Shown one piece after another: positions 1 to 5,557 of a DNA stretch of 8,102 bases. A program made the position numbers and the translations under genes. The DNA is from JBFMAE01 sp040756085. GTDB lineage: Bacteria > Desulfobacterota > BSN033 > UBA1163. The stretch lies in contig JBFMAE010000208.1 of the NCBI GenBank assembly GCA_040756085.1, positions 1 through 8,102 on the forward strand, in the 5' to 3' direction. Under the pieces are notes generated by a model. It was given only the letters and a program-made list of their open reading frames with translations, had not been told where the DNA came from and did not search any database. How positions within the stretch are numbered: position 1 is the stretch's first letter; the number at the start of each line of letters is the position of its first letter.

Positions 1-598
1 CAACAAACCTCACCGGCTCTTTCGATACATTTGTGATCTCGTAGACCTCACCCTGAAGGGTAGTACCTCTATAGATCTGTTTAAGAATCGTCTTTACCTC
101 TTTCCAGAGGCTTTTCTCCTCTTCGACCTCCTTTACGGAAAAACCCCTTGGAGATTTTCCCTCATACATTGCCTTAATAAGCTCCTTTAGACCTGCAATA
201 TAGCTATGGGAGGTCTCCCAGCCAAGGGCTTCAGAAACCTCCTCTTTCGGCATCCTTACAACGATGGTCTGTGCCGGAACCTCCTTTGGAACAAGGATCA
301 TCGAAAAGACTCCGCCGGATGGAATAATAAAGAATACCTCTTGAGGAGAAGAGGAAACCTCTTCCAGGAACTTCACAAAGACGTTTCCTTCATCCACCTT
401 AATATCCAGCACTTTACTGCTTGTATAAACCCTCACCCCGGAAGAGGGAAACTTAATGAGATTGAGATTTCGAAGAGAAAGATCAATAAAGATGGATTGA
501 CCTTCTGTAAAGGTCACAGTGCTTAGCCCGTAAACCCGGGGAGTCAGGGTAAAAATAAGAATTAACACTAAAAGCCCTGGTAATCTTCCGATTTTCAT
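1..598 (-). CDS. traK: TraK-like F-type T4SS outer-membrane core protein (3' end beyond window)
   Basis: 199 codons are visible; the frame is open at the left edge, so the protein is incomplete at its C-terminus. It starts MKIGRLPGLL, and residues 1-24 form a clear Sec signal peptide with a hydrophobic core and a likely cleavage after VYG (22-24). The mature part is beta-rich, beginning TVTFTEGQSIFIDLSLRNLN and later carrying LVPKEVPAQTIVV, a pattern I recognise from TraK, the VirB9-like secretin component of F-type conjugation machines that docks with TraB and TraV at the outer membrane. The ATG overlaps the traE stop codon (ATGA, 595-598), and a GGAGG lies about 8 bases upstream inside traE, so the start is well supported. 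The order traL-traE-traK is that of the F transfer operon. F TraK has roughly 240 residues, so about 40 are probably missing. Confidence 0.87.
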   Translation of the reverse strand, partial: MKIGRLPGLLVLILIFTLTPRVYGLSTVTFTEGQSIFIDLSLRNLNLIKFPSSGVRVYTSSKVLDIKVDEGNVFVKFLEEVSSSPQEVFFIIPSGGVFSMILVPKEVPAQTIVVRMPKEEVSEALGWETSHSYIAGLKELIKAMYEGKSPRGFSVKEVEEEKSLWKEVKTILKQIYRGTTLQGEVYEITNVSKEPVRFV

Positions 599-1239
599 TG
601 AAAAGTCCCTCCTTCTGTCTTTAATCCCTTCTGCTTCAACTCTTTCCGTTCAGCCTTCTTCTCTGCTGACTCCTCCTTCTTCTTCTCTCTTTCGGGATAG
701 TCAATAAAGAATTCCTCAACCAGGAGCTTAAAATCCTTTACCCTGAACTTTACATTAAATACCATCTTCTCCTGAGAGATCCGGGTCGTCCCTATATTCC
801 TGACCGTATTCCCCTCAATAAGAACCCTGTTTTCACCATCCATAACCTTAGCCGAAATGGGAAAGAATGCCTGTGTGATATTGTTCTTCGCAATGTATTG
901 GGCCTGAGAGGAAAGCTCCGTCTTCACATCACTATAGACATCAGGAGGAATATAGTTTGACAGGAATTTGACATTGTAGGCTGCATTTGAAGGAGATAGG
1001 TTTCCTCCCATGATGGCAAAAAATACCCCCATCTGTTCAAGATATTCCGGGGAAACCCTATTGCTCTCCACCCAGAACTGCTTACTCAGTTCAGGAGGAA
1101 CGATAATAATCCTTTCCCTCTTCTTAAAAAAGGAGGCATTGAGTATGAGACCCAGTGCCAGAAAAAGACACAAGGATCTCAGGAAAAAATTCTCCGCCAG
1201 AGCGGTCTTCCAATCGCGTATCCATTTTTCAAAACGCAT
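595..1239 (-). CDS. traE: TraE, F-type T4SS inner-membrane assembly protein (VirB8-like)
   Basis: This 214-residue protein has a short cytoplasmic N-terminus and one membrane segment at about 19-36 (LRSLCLFLALGLILNA). A periplasmic domain follows, carrying the family hallmark VPPELSKQFWVESNRVSPEYL at about 47-67. TraE is the VirB8-like inner-membrane scaffold of F-type conjugative pili. After residue 180 there is an unusual highly charged tail (about 184-206, almost all K, E and R) ending in TEGGTFQ. This makes the protein some 25 residues longer than F TraE. The ATG is preceded by GGAGTAGGAT, which overlaps the traL stop codon; the 3' end overlaps the traK start by four bases, so translation is likely coupled. 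Assignment rests on motif recognition plus synteny with traL and traK. Confidence 0.9.
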   Translation of the reverse strand: MRFEKWIRDWKTALAENFFLRSLCLFLALGLILNASFFKKRERIIIVPPELSKQFWVESNRVSPEYLEQMGVFFAIMGGNLSPSNAAYNVKFLSNYIPPDVYSDVKTELSSQAQYIAKNNITQAFFPISAKVMDGENRVLIEGNTVRNIGTTRISQEKMVFNVKFRVKDFKLLVEEFFIDYPEREKKKEESAEKKAERKELKQKGLKTEGGTFQ

Positions 1240-1242
1240 ATC

Positions 1243-1512
1243 CTACTCCACGAATTCCCGGATATAGCTTGGAGGACATCCTCTCAGCTTATAAAAACCG
1301 AACCAGTAGAGGATGTGCATGAAGAATCCCTCTGCTCTCGACTGCTTCACCTTTGAAAGAGTAAAAGAGAGTATGACCCCAATGACGATGAGGTAGGTAA
1401 GGGTATCCGTAAGGATACCCATTACCATAAACGTTGCAAAGACCACCACCTCATCTATATCCCAGAAGAAGAACCTCACAGGATCGTCTATGTAGCGAAC
1501 TATCCTTGTCAT
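1243..1512 (-). CDS. traL: TraL, F-type T4SS inner-membrane protein (VirB3-like)
   Basis: This is an 89-residue protein, close to the usual TraL length of about 90. It opens with TRIVRYIDDPVRFFFWDIDE, which matches the N-terminal 'YxDDPxRxxxW' style of TraL. Hydrophobic stretches follow at about 22-50 (one or two membrane passes), and the protein ends with PPSYIREFVE, resembling the YIR-F-E terminus of the family. TraL is the VirB3-like membrane component needed for pilus assembly. It lies 6 bases after the PKD gene and 3 bases before traE on the same strand. The region just before the ATG is AGCAGGGT, a weak and very close Shine-Dalgarno, suggesting translation coupled to the upstream gene. 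Confidence 0.9.
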   Translation of the reverse strand: MTRIVRYIDDPVRFFFWDIDEVVVFATFMVMGILTDTLTYLIVIGVILSFTLSKVKQSRAEGFFMHILYWFGFYKLRGCPPSYIREFVE

Positions 1513-1518
1513 ACCCTG

Positions 1519-2331
1519 CTAACGTTCAACTGCAACAGGCAAAGAAAAGACCGCCTGATCCCCTGAATCATCGGTTACAGTCAGGCTTACAAGATAGCTT
1601 CCGGATTCCTGGTACTTTGCAAAAACCTTACTCTTGTCGGAGGTCGTTCCATCACCCAGATTCCAGTAGTAGCTCTTCACCTTTCCATCCGGATCCTTAC
1701 AGGATGAAATGATCTTTGTATATTTGTACTTAGGATAATCCTGGTAGGAAATGGTACACTCGGGCAGTTGATTGGGATTGACCGTGATCGTTTGTGTCCC
1801 TTCGGCTACCTTGCCCGTCTTTGTCTCAACCCTTAGACCAATAACATAGTCTCCGGGTTCATTAAATGTTGCGCTAAACATACGAGCCTCAGAACCAGGC
1901 TCTCCGTTCAAAGTCCAGTTGTAGGAGCTTACCTTGTCAAGGGTTGGATGGCCTCCCATAACATTGGGCTTCAGAAATACCTTGAGAGGCGCCCTGTTAT
2001 ACTTGTTCGAAGCGACTATCTTAAAAGGCCCAACTACGAGAGCAGGGGGGCTGAGGATGGTTATCTCTAAAGAATCCGTTGAAACATTTCCTCTGTCATC
2101 AAATACACTGAGCGTAACCGTGTAGGGTCCTGCTTCAGTATAGGAATGCCCTGTCCTTCCTGGTTCTCCTCCTTCTATAACTGTTCCTTCCCCGAAGTCC
2201 CATCTGTGAGTGAGAGTGACACCAAAATCCTTGGCCACTCCTACATTCCCTGTTACACCAAAAAAAGCCCCATAGGGTGCATAGATCGGTTTATCAAGCT
2301 TCTGAAAACTCTTGATCTTAAACTGGGGCAT
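1519..2331 (-). CDS. PKD-repeat protein at the head of the tra block, probably 5'-truncated
   Basis: 270 residues are readable from the only ATG. Three PKD-like beta-sandwich domains can be seen. The first is at about 36-94 (THRWDFGEGT, then GPYTVTLSVFDDRGN), the second, divergent, at about 100-185 (SSYNWTLNGEPGS, then GDYVIGLRVET), and the third at about 190-268 (SYYWNLGDGTTSD, then GSYLVSLTVTDDSG). PKD domains are extracellular or periplasmic binding modules, yet no signal peptide is present. The frame stays open upstream to 2427 and still reads as beta-type protein (YPETSVTVESSPIKVDVYE), but there is no ATG, GTG or TTG in that stretch and no Shine-Dalgarno before the ATG at 2331. I infer that the original N-terminus, with its export signal, has been cut off near 2398, where a hairpin repeat begins. 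The gene occupies the traA-like slot ahead of traL; a role in pilus or surface contact is only a guess. Confidence 0.72.
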   Translation of the reverse strand: MPQFKIKSFQKLDKPIYAPYGAFFGVTGNVGVAKDFGVTLTHRWDFGEGTVIEGGEPGRTGHSYTEAGPYTVTLSVFDDRGNVSTDSLEITILSPPALVVGPFKIVASNKYNRAPLKVFLKPNVMGGHPTLDKVSSYNWTLNGEPGSEARMFSATFNEPGDYVIGLRVETKTGKVAEGTQTITVNPNQLPECTISYQDYPKYKYTKIISSCKDPDGKVKSYYWNLGDGTTSDKSKVFAKYQESGSYLVSLTVTDDSGDQAVFSLPVAVER

Positions 2332-2397
2332 CTCATAGACATCAACCTTTATTGGGCTACTCTCGACCGTTACAGAAGTCTCGGGATAACCAAAGTT

Positions 2398-2416
2398 CCT
2401 GCCTACCGCAGGCAGG
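2398..2416. repeat. Short GC-rich hairpin repeat (CCTGCCT / AGGCAGG)
   Basis: Perfect 7-base arms CCTGCCT (2398-2404) and AGGCAGG (2410-2416) flank a 5-base loop ACCGC. Short 'GCCTGCC...GGCAGGC' palindromes are, to my knowledge, dispersed intergenic repeats in several environmental bacterial lineages. It is followed by an AT-rich tract with two tandem copies of GACTTTT (2432-2438 and 2439-2445). There is no run of T on either side to make it a classical terminator. It lies exactly where the PKD reading frame loses its native sequence, so it may mark an insertion or deletion scar. Confidence 0.6.
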
Positions 2417-2436
2417 CAAATTCCAAATTAAGACTT

Positions 2437-2465
2437 TTGACTTTTAAAAAATAATAGGTCATAAT
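2437..2465 (+). promoter_or_regulatory. Sigma70-like promoter of the toxin-antitoxin module
   Basis: A -35 box TTGACT (2437-2442) and a -10 box CATAAT (2460-2465) are separated by exactly 17 bases, each matching the sigma70 consensus at 5 of 6 positions. Transcription would start around 2472, giving a leader of about 24 bases before the antitoxin ATG at 2496. Most of the -10 box is buried in the palindrome at 2457-2469. Confidence 0.7.
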
Positions 2466-2481
2466 GACCACAATTAGTCAA
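2451..2481 (-). promoter_or_regulatory. Possible divergent promoter facing the tra block
   Basis: On the minus strand a TTGACT (2481-2476) is followed after 19 bases by TATTAT (2456-2451). Each box matches the sigma70 consensus at 5 of 6 positions, but the spacer is two bases longer than ideal. The spacer holds the palindrome 2457-2469. If active, it would produce a transcript starting near 2444 that crosses the hairpin repeat and enters the PKD-traL-traE-traK genes, under control of the same operator as the toxin-antitoxin pair. In AT-rich DNA such boxes arise by chance, so confidence is low. Confidence 0.25.
2457..2469. promoter_or_regulatory. Palindromic operator GGTCAT-A-ATGACC over the -10 box
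   Basis: Perfect inverted repeat with 6-base arms GGTCAT and ATGACC around a single A. It completely covers the -10 element of the toxin-antitoxin promoter. Phd/YefM-family antitoxins, alone or with the toxin, bind short palindromes at their own promoter and repress it, so this is the expected autoregulatory site. The function is inferred from position and symmetry. Confidence 0.62.
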
Positions 2482-2483
2482 AT

Positions 2484-2493
2484 AGGAGGTCAT
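2484..2493 (+). promoter_or_regulatory. Strong ribosome binding site overlapping a third GGTCAT half-site
   Basis: AGGAGGT (2484-2490) stands 5 bases before the ATG at 2496 and fixes the antitoxin start, in preference to the TTG directly upstream at 2493. The last bases of this site run into GGTCAT (2488-2493), identical to the left arm of the operator at 2457-2462 and centred 31 bases downstream of it, about three helical turns. Confidence 0.6.
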
Positions 2494-2495
2494 TG

Positions 2496-2765
2496 ATGAA
2501 TCAGCAAGCCGTGAGTATCGCAGAAGCCAAAAAGCACCTTTCTGATTTAATAGGCCGGGTGGCCTATGGGAGAGAAGAAATCGTCATTACGAAAAGGGGA
2601 AGACCGATGGTATTGTTATCACCAGTAAAGGAACGTAATAAACATTTAAGCAAAACTAAAGGCTGGCTGGAGGAAGATGATCCTTTTTTTGAAATTATTG
2701 ACAGTATCGTCGAAAATCGGAATGCTCACACAGCAAGGCTATTAGCAAAGAAGAGGGTGAGGTGA
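2496..2765 (+). CDS. Phd/YefM-type antitoxin of a VapBC-like module
   Basis: This 89-residue protein has the typical Phd/YefM N-terminal DNA-binding fold at about 5-45: VSIAEAKKHLSDLIGRVAYG, then EIVITKRGRPMVLLSP, the helix followed by 'hxhTKRGRPxhhLxP' strands that define the family. The C-terminal part (about 57-85, WLEEDDPFFEIIDSIVENRN) is acidic then amphipathic, as expected of the segment that wraps around and neutralises the toxin. It should also repress its own promoter through the palindrome at 2457-2469. The start at 2496 is chosen for the strong AGGAGGT five bases upstream. Its TGA overlaps the toxin ATG by one base (TGATG), so the two are translationally coupled. A PIN toxin paired with a Phd-type antitoxin is a common combination. 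Confidence 0.9.
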   Translation: MNQQAVSIAEAKKHLSDLIGRVAYGREEIVITKRGRPMVLLSPVKERNKHLSKTKGWLEEDDPFFEIIDSIVENRNAHTARLLAKKRVR

Positions 2766-3184
2766 TGTACCTTCTTGATACTAATGTTCTCAGTGAATTG
2801 GCAAAAAAACGTCCCAATACTTATTTGCTATCCCATTTATCCTCAAAACCATCCCAATCATTATTTACTTCATCCGTTTGCGTCATGGAATTACGGTTGG
2901 GCTGCACCCTACGGGGTGATTTTGTGAATTTCTGGTCCAAGATATCAAAAAATATCATTTCAAGAGTTAACGTCGTTTCTTTTGGATATAGGGAGGCTTT
3001 AATTGCAGGAGATATATTGGCCTCTCTTAAGAAAACCGGGCAGTCAATAGGTATTGAGGACGCGATTATTGGGTCCACCGCTTTAAACCATAATCTTGTC
3101 ATGGTCACAGCCAACATTCGGCATTTTTCAAAAATAAAAGGTCTTGTAATTGAAAACTGGCTCACCTCTTCTCTGAAAACATAG
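2765..3184 (+). CDS. vapC: VapC-type PIN-domain ribonuclease toxin
   Basis: This 139-residue protein has the length and layout of a VapC toxin. The N-terminus MYLLDTNVLSEL carries the first catalytic acid (D5), VMELRLG the conserved glutamate (E42), and GIEDAIIGSTA the third acid (D99). Near the C-terminus, LVMVTANIRHFSKI corresponds to the 'TxNxxDF' motif, here with N117 kept and H120 in place of the usual aspartate, a variant I believe is common in this subgroup. PIN toxins are Mg-dependent endoribonucleases, usually cutting tRNA or rRNA. The start is the ATG at 2765, overlapping the antitoxin stop; AGAGGG at 2752-2757 is at a suitable distance. A GTG at 2762 would add only one residue. It appears intact. 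Confidence 0.88.
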   Translation: MYLLDTNVLSELAKKRPNTYLLSHLSSKPSQSLFTSSVCVMELRLGCTLRGDFVNFWSKISKNIISRVNVVSFGYREALIAGDILASLKKTGQSIGIEDAIIGSTALNHNLVMVTANIRHFSKIKGLVIENWLTSSLKT

Positions 3185-3397
3185 CAACTTTGAGAATTAT
3201 TAAAGAGAGCAAAATATTCTTGAGGAGAGGCCATCGAGTCATCTTTCAAAATTCAATTAAGTGACGGTATGGATATCAAGATTGGGCGATCATGAGGGCA
3301 AAGGAGAAAGGTGATAAGAGGGAACCAACGGGAATAGTAGGCGGAGTAATAAGTATGATAAGAAAAGCTCCGAAAGACTAAATTCAAAGCAGAGAAT
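3185..3397. other. Convergent intergenic spacer with no supported gene
   Basis: This 213-base gap separates the toxin (plus strand) from the XPB operon (minus strand), which point at each other. It is purine-rich on the plus strand. A two-way terminator would be expected, but I find no strong stem followed by a T-run. Only weak pairings are visible, such as the two AATTC copies flanking AAAGCAGAG near 3380-3399. A 29-codon ORF from 3292 to 3381 lacks a ribosome binding site and I do not call it a gene. Confidence 0.5.
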
Positions 3398-3832
3398 TCA
3401 TTTTGCAGGGAGCTCTTGCCTAACTTCAGGTTCTGAAATGTCGGAATAAATTCCTTTCTTGATGATTTGGTTTGTCACTTCATCAAGATATTTGCGTAAA
3501 GTTTGGTTCAGCTCCTGAAACTCCGGCCAAAGTGTCTCGTCCAGGAATGTTCTTGGCACAATAGCCATCACTGTCGTGCGCCGTTGTCTTGAATAGCAAA
3601 ATGGTTCAATCCCGTAACGACGCAGCAATGCCACAAAGAGTCTTCTTGACCACGTGTCCGGCATGGTGAATTTAAATTCCAATGGCGGATCTTTTTCCCG
3701 GAGAAGATGCAACCGGGCTCGCATTCGCTCCAGAGCATTTGCAGCAGCAGTACGCTCACCGGGCGTGGTTGCACCAGCAAAAAGTGCCTCGATACAGTGG
3801 AGTTTTTCAATCAAACGTATTCTCTCGTCCAT
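3398..3832 (-). CDS. Small accessory protein of the XPB operon, function unknown
   Basis: This 144-residue protein of unknown function is the last gene of the XPB operon. Residues 1-45 form a charged helical hairpin with a 'TTPGERTAAANALERMRARL' segment reminiscent of the start of DUF2786-type proteins. The central part (about 52-105) is the most distinctive: FKFTMPDTWSRRLFVALLRRYG, then a basic SRQRRTTVM strand, VPRTFLDETLWPEFQEL, and a helical tail. I recall similar small proteins with this RRLFxALLRRYG / RRTTVM / DETLWPEF pattern in other bacteria, but no experimental role. The Arg-rich centre suggests nucleic-acid or protein binding; no nuclease motif is visible, so it is not an obvious counterpart of the archaeal XPB partner Bax1. 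The ATG at 3832, with GGTGA just upstream, is preferred; a TTG at 3850 in frame would add 6 residues and shorten the gap to XPB to 6 bases. Confidence 0.75.
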   Translation of the reverse strand: MDERIRLIEKLHCIEALFAGATTPGERTAAANALERMRARLHLLREKDPPLEFKFTMPDTWSRRLFVALLRRYGIEPFCYSRQRRTTVMAIVPRTFLDETLWPEFQELNQTLRKYLDEVTNQIIKKGIYSDISEPEVRQELPAK

Positions 3833-3856
3833 TTGTTCACCATAAGCCAAAGTTCT

Positions 3857-5557
3857 TCATGTCAGTCCTTTGAGATCTTCAACGTTCCTGATGTGACGAA
3901 TCGAATAGGTATATCCTTGTTCGCACAAGAACAATTGACGTTTGAGGGCAAAATCCTGCTCTACGGTGTCCTGGCTCACCAGGGTGTAGAAATGCGCCTG
4001 ATTCTGACCTGGTTTGGGCCTCAGGATTCGGCCGAGTCGCTGAGCTTCTTCCTGGCGCGAACCAAAGGTGCCGGATATTTGAATGGCCAAAGAGGCATCC
4101 GGTAAATCCACCGCAAAATTGGCAATCTTGGATACAGCCAGGATCCTGATACGGCCAGCCTTGAACTCCTCATATAGGTGGTCGCGTTTTTTTTGCGGCG
4201 TTGTTCCAGTCAACAAAGGAATGTTCAGGGATTTTGCCAACCCTTTGATCTGTTCCACATACATGGCGATAATGAGACAAGGTTCATCGGAATGCTGGTT
4301 TATCAAATGTCGAACCACATTTTCTTTGAGAGGATTCTCGGAAGCAATGCGGAATTTGGATCGGGCCTCGGCCAGAGCGTAAGGCATTCTTAACTCCTCG
4401 GGCATGGGAATGCGAATTTCAGTGCACACCGCCGTGGCAATCCATCCCTGGCTTTCCATCTCCTTCCATGGCACATCGGTCTTCTTGGGACCAATCAGGG
4501 CAAAAACATCATCCTCCCGTCCGTCTTCTCGCACCAGGGTTGCGGTCAATCCTAGGCGCCTCCGCGCCTGCAAACTGGCCGTGATCTGAAAGACTGGCGC
4601 TGGCAGCAGATGAACCTCGTCATAAATAATCAATCCCCAGTTGCGTTGATCGAAGAGCGGTAGGTGAAGGAAATCTGCATCGGCTTTTTTACGGTACGTC
4701 ATAATCTGATAAGTGGATACAGTGACAGGGCGGACGTCTTTGAGGCTTCCGCTGTACTCACCGATCTCATCCCCCTGGAGCGTGGTCTTTTCAAGCAATT
4801 CGGCCATCCATTGGCGAACTGCAGTAACGCTTGTGGTCAGAACGAGGGTGGAGGATTGAACTCTTTCCATGCAGGCTATGCCGACGATTGTTTTGCCCGC
4901 CCCGCACGGTAGGACAATCACACCGGAGCCGCCGCGCTCCGAGCCGCCAGCATGAAAAGCTGTGACGCTTTCGAGTTGATAGGGCCGCAATGCAAAAGGG
5001 ATCCCGGATCGCGTCGTGGCACGGAGAGCAAATGAGAGTGGCTCGCCCGCGGTATATCCGGCTAAATCCTCAGCCGGGAATCCGATCTTGATCAATGCCT
5101 GTTTGATACGTCCCCGCAGGAGCGGATCAACCAGGAAATCAAGGGTCGAGAGTTTGCCTCCGATAAGCGGAGCAATGTGCTTGTTTCGAGAGATTTCTTC
5201 GGCCAGCGGTTCGTCCGTGGCAGAAAGGATGAGGCCCTGCTTATTGCGGCTGAGACGGAGGCGGCCGTAGCGAGAGGCGAAGTCCCGGATTCCAACGAGG
5301 ACATGGTCTGGCACCGGATACTTTGAGAATTGGATCAGAGTTTCGATGATTTCGATAAGCGAGGCACCCGCTGCACAGGCATTCCAGATCGAAAGGGGCG
5401 TGACCCGATAGGTATGGACATGCTCAGGCGATTTGACGAGCTCGGCGAATCGTGCCAGCCGGTCGCGGACCTTCATATAGTGGGGGCTGTCCACCTCCAC
5501 CAGAATGGTGTGGTCACCCTGAACAATTAAAGGATTTTCCGGATGATGGATTGTCAT
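3857..5557 (-). CDS. xpb: XPB/Ssl2-type DNA repair helicase (SF2)
   Basis: This 566-residue protein has the usual length of bacterial XPB. Residues 9-118 form the N-terminal XPB-associated domain (PLIVQGDHTILVEVDS, then VHTYRVTPLSIWNACAAG and VPDHVLVGIRDFASRYGRL). After a linker come LRPYQLES (Q motif, about 190-197), Walker A CGAGKT (218-223), the DEVH box (313-316), TATLVRED with the RED motif diagnostic of XPB (343-345), a second RecA-like domain from about 405, motif V at about 476-495 and motif VI QRLGRILRP (506-514). XPB is a 3'-5' ATP-dependent DNA helicase/translocase; in eukaryotes it opens DNA in TFIIH, and bacterial forms are thought to act in DNA repair. All motor residues look intact. 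The ATG overlaps the preceding gene's stop (ATGA, 5554-5557), pointing to coupled translation and probably a joint complex. Confidence 0.95.
   Translation of the reverse strand: MTIHHPENPLIVQGDHTILVEVDSPHYMKVRDRLARFAELVKSPEHVHTYRVTPLSIWNACAAGASLIEIIETLIQFSKYPVPDHVLVGIRDFASRYGRLRLSRNKQGLILSATDEPLAEEISRNKHIAPLIGGKLSTLDFLVDPLLRGRIKQALIKIGFPAEDLAGYTAGEPLSFALRATTRSGIPFALRPYQLESVTAFHAGGSERGGSGVIVLPCGAGKTIVGIACMERVQSSTLVLTTSVTAVRQWMAELLEKTTLQGDEIGEYSGSLKDVRPVTVSTYQIMTYRKKADADFLHLPLFDQRNWGLIIYDEVHLLPAPVFQITASLQARRRLGLTATLVREDGREDDVFALIGPKKTDVPWKEMESQGWIATAVCTEIRIPMPEELRMPYALAEARSKFRIASENPLKENVVRHLINQHSDEPCLIIAMYVEQIKGLAKSLNIPLLTGTTPQKKRDHLYEEFKAGRIRILAVSKIANFAVDLPDASLAIQISGTFGSRQEEAQRLGRILRPKPGQNQAHFYTLVSQDTVEQDFALKRQLFLCEQGYTYSIRHIRNVEDLKGLT

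Noticed and set aside
206..526. A 106-codon plus-strand ORF at the left edge.
   Set aside because: It is antisense to the traK reading frame, which has a signal peptide, a Shine-Dalgarno, an ATGA overlap with traE and recognisable TraK sequence.
2398..2416. The GC-rich hairpin as an intrinsic terminator for the tra or toxin-antitoxin transcripts.
   Set aside because: It lies upstream of both the PKD gene and the toxin-antitoxin promoter, and no T-run follows on either strand.
2821..3249. A 142-codon minus-strand ORF across the toxin gene.
   Set aside because: It is a shadow of vapC; the plus-strand protein has clear PIN motifs and is coupled to the antitoxin.
3292..3381. A 29-codon plus-strand ORF (MRAKEKGDKREPTGIVGG...) in the spacer between the toxin and the XPB operon.
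   Set aside because: There is no Shine-Dalgarno, it resembles no family I know, and its length is within chance for purine-rich DNA.
3850..3860. ATG overlapping the XPB stop codon (ATGA at 3860-3857) as the start of the last gene.
   Set aside because: That frame reads only seven codons before a stop; the small protein is in a different frame.
3857..5557. The possibility that the DEVH helicase is a restriction or defence helicase (type I/III R subunit or DISARM-like).
   Set aside because: The RED motif, DEVH box, N-terminal XPB-associated domain and total length fit bacterial XPB closely, and no methylase or nuclease domain is present.
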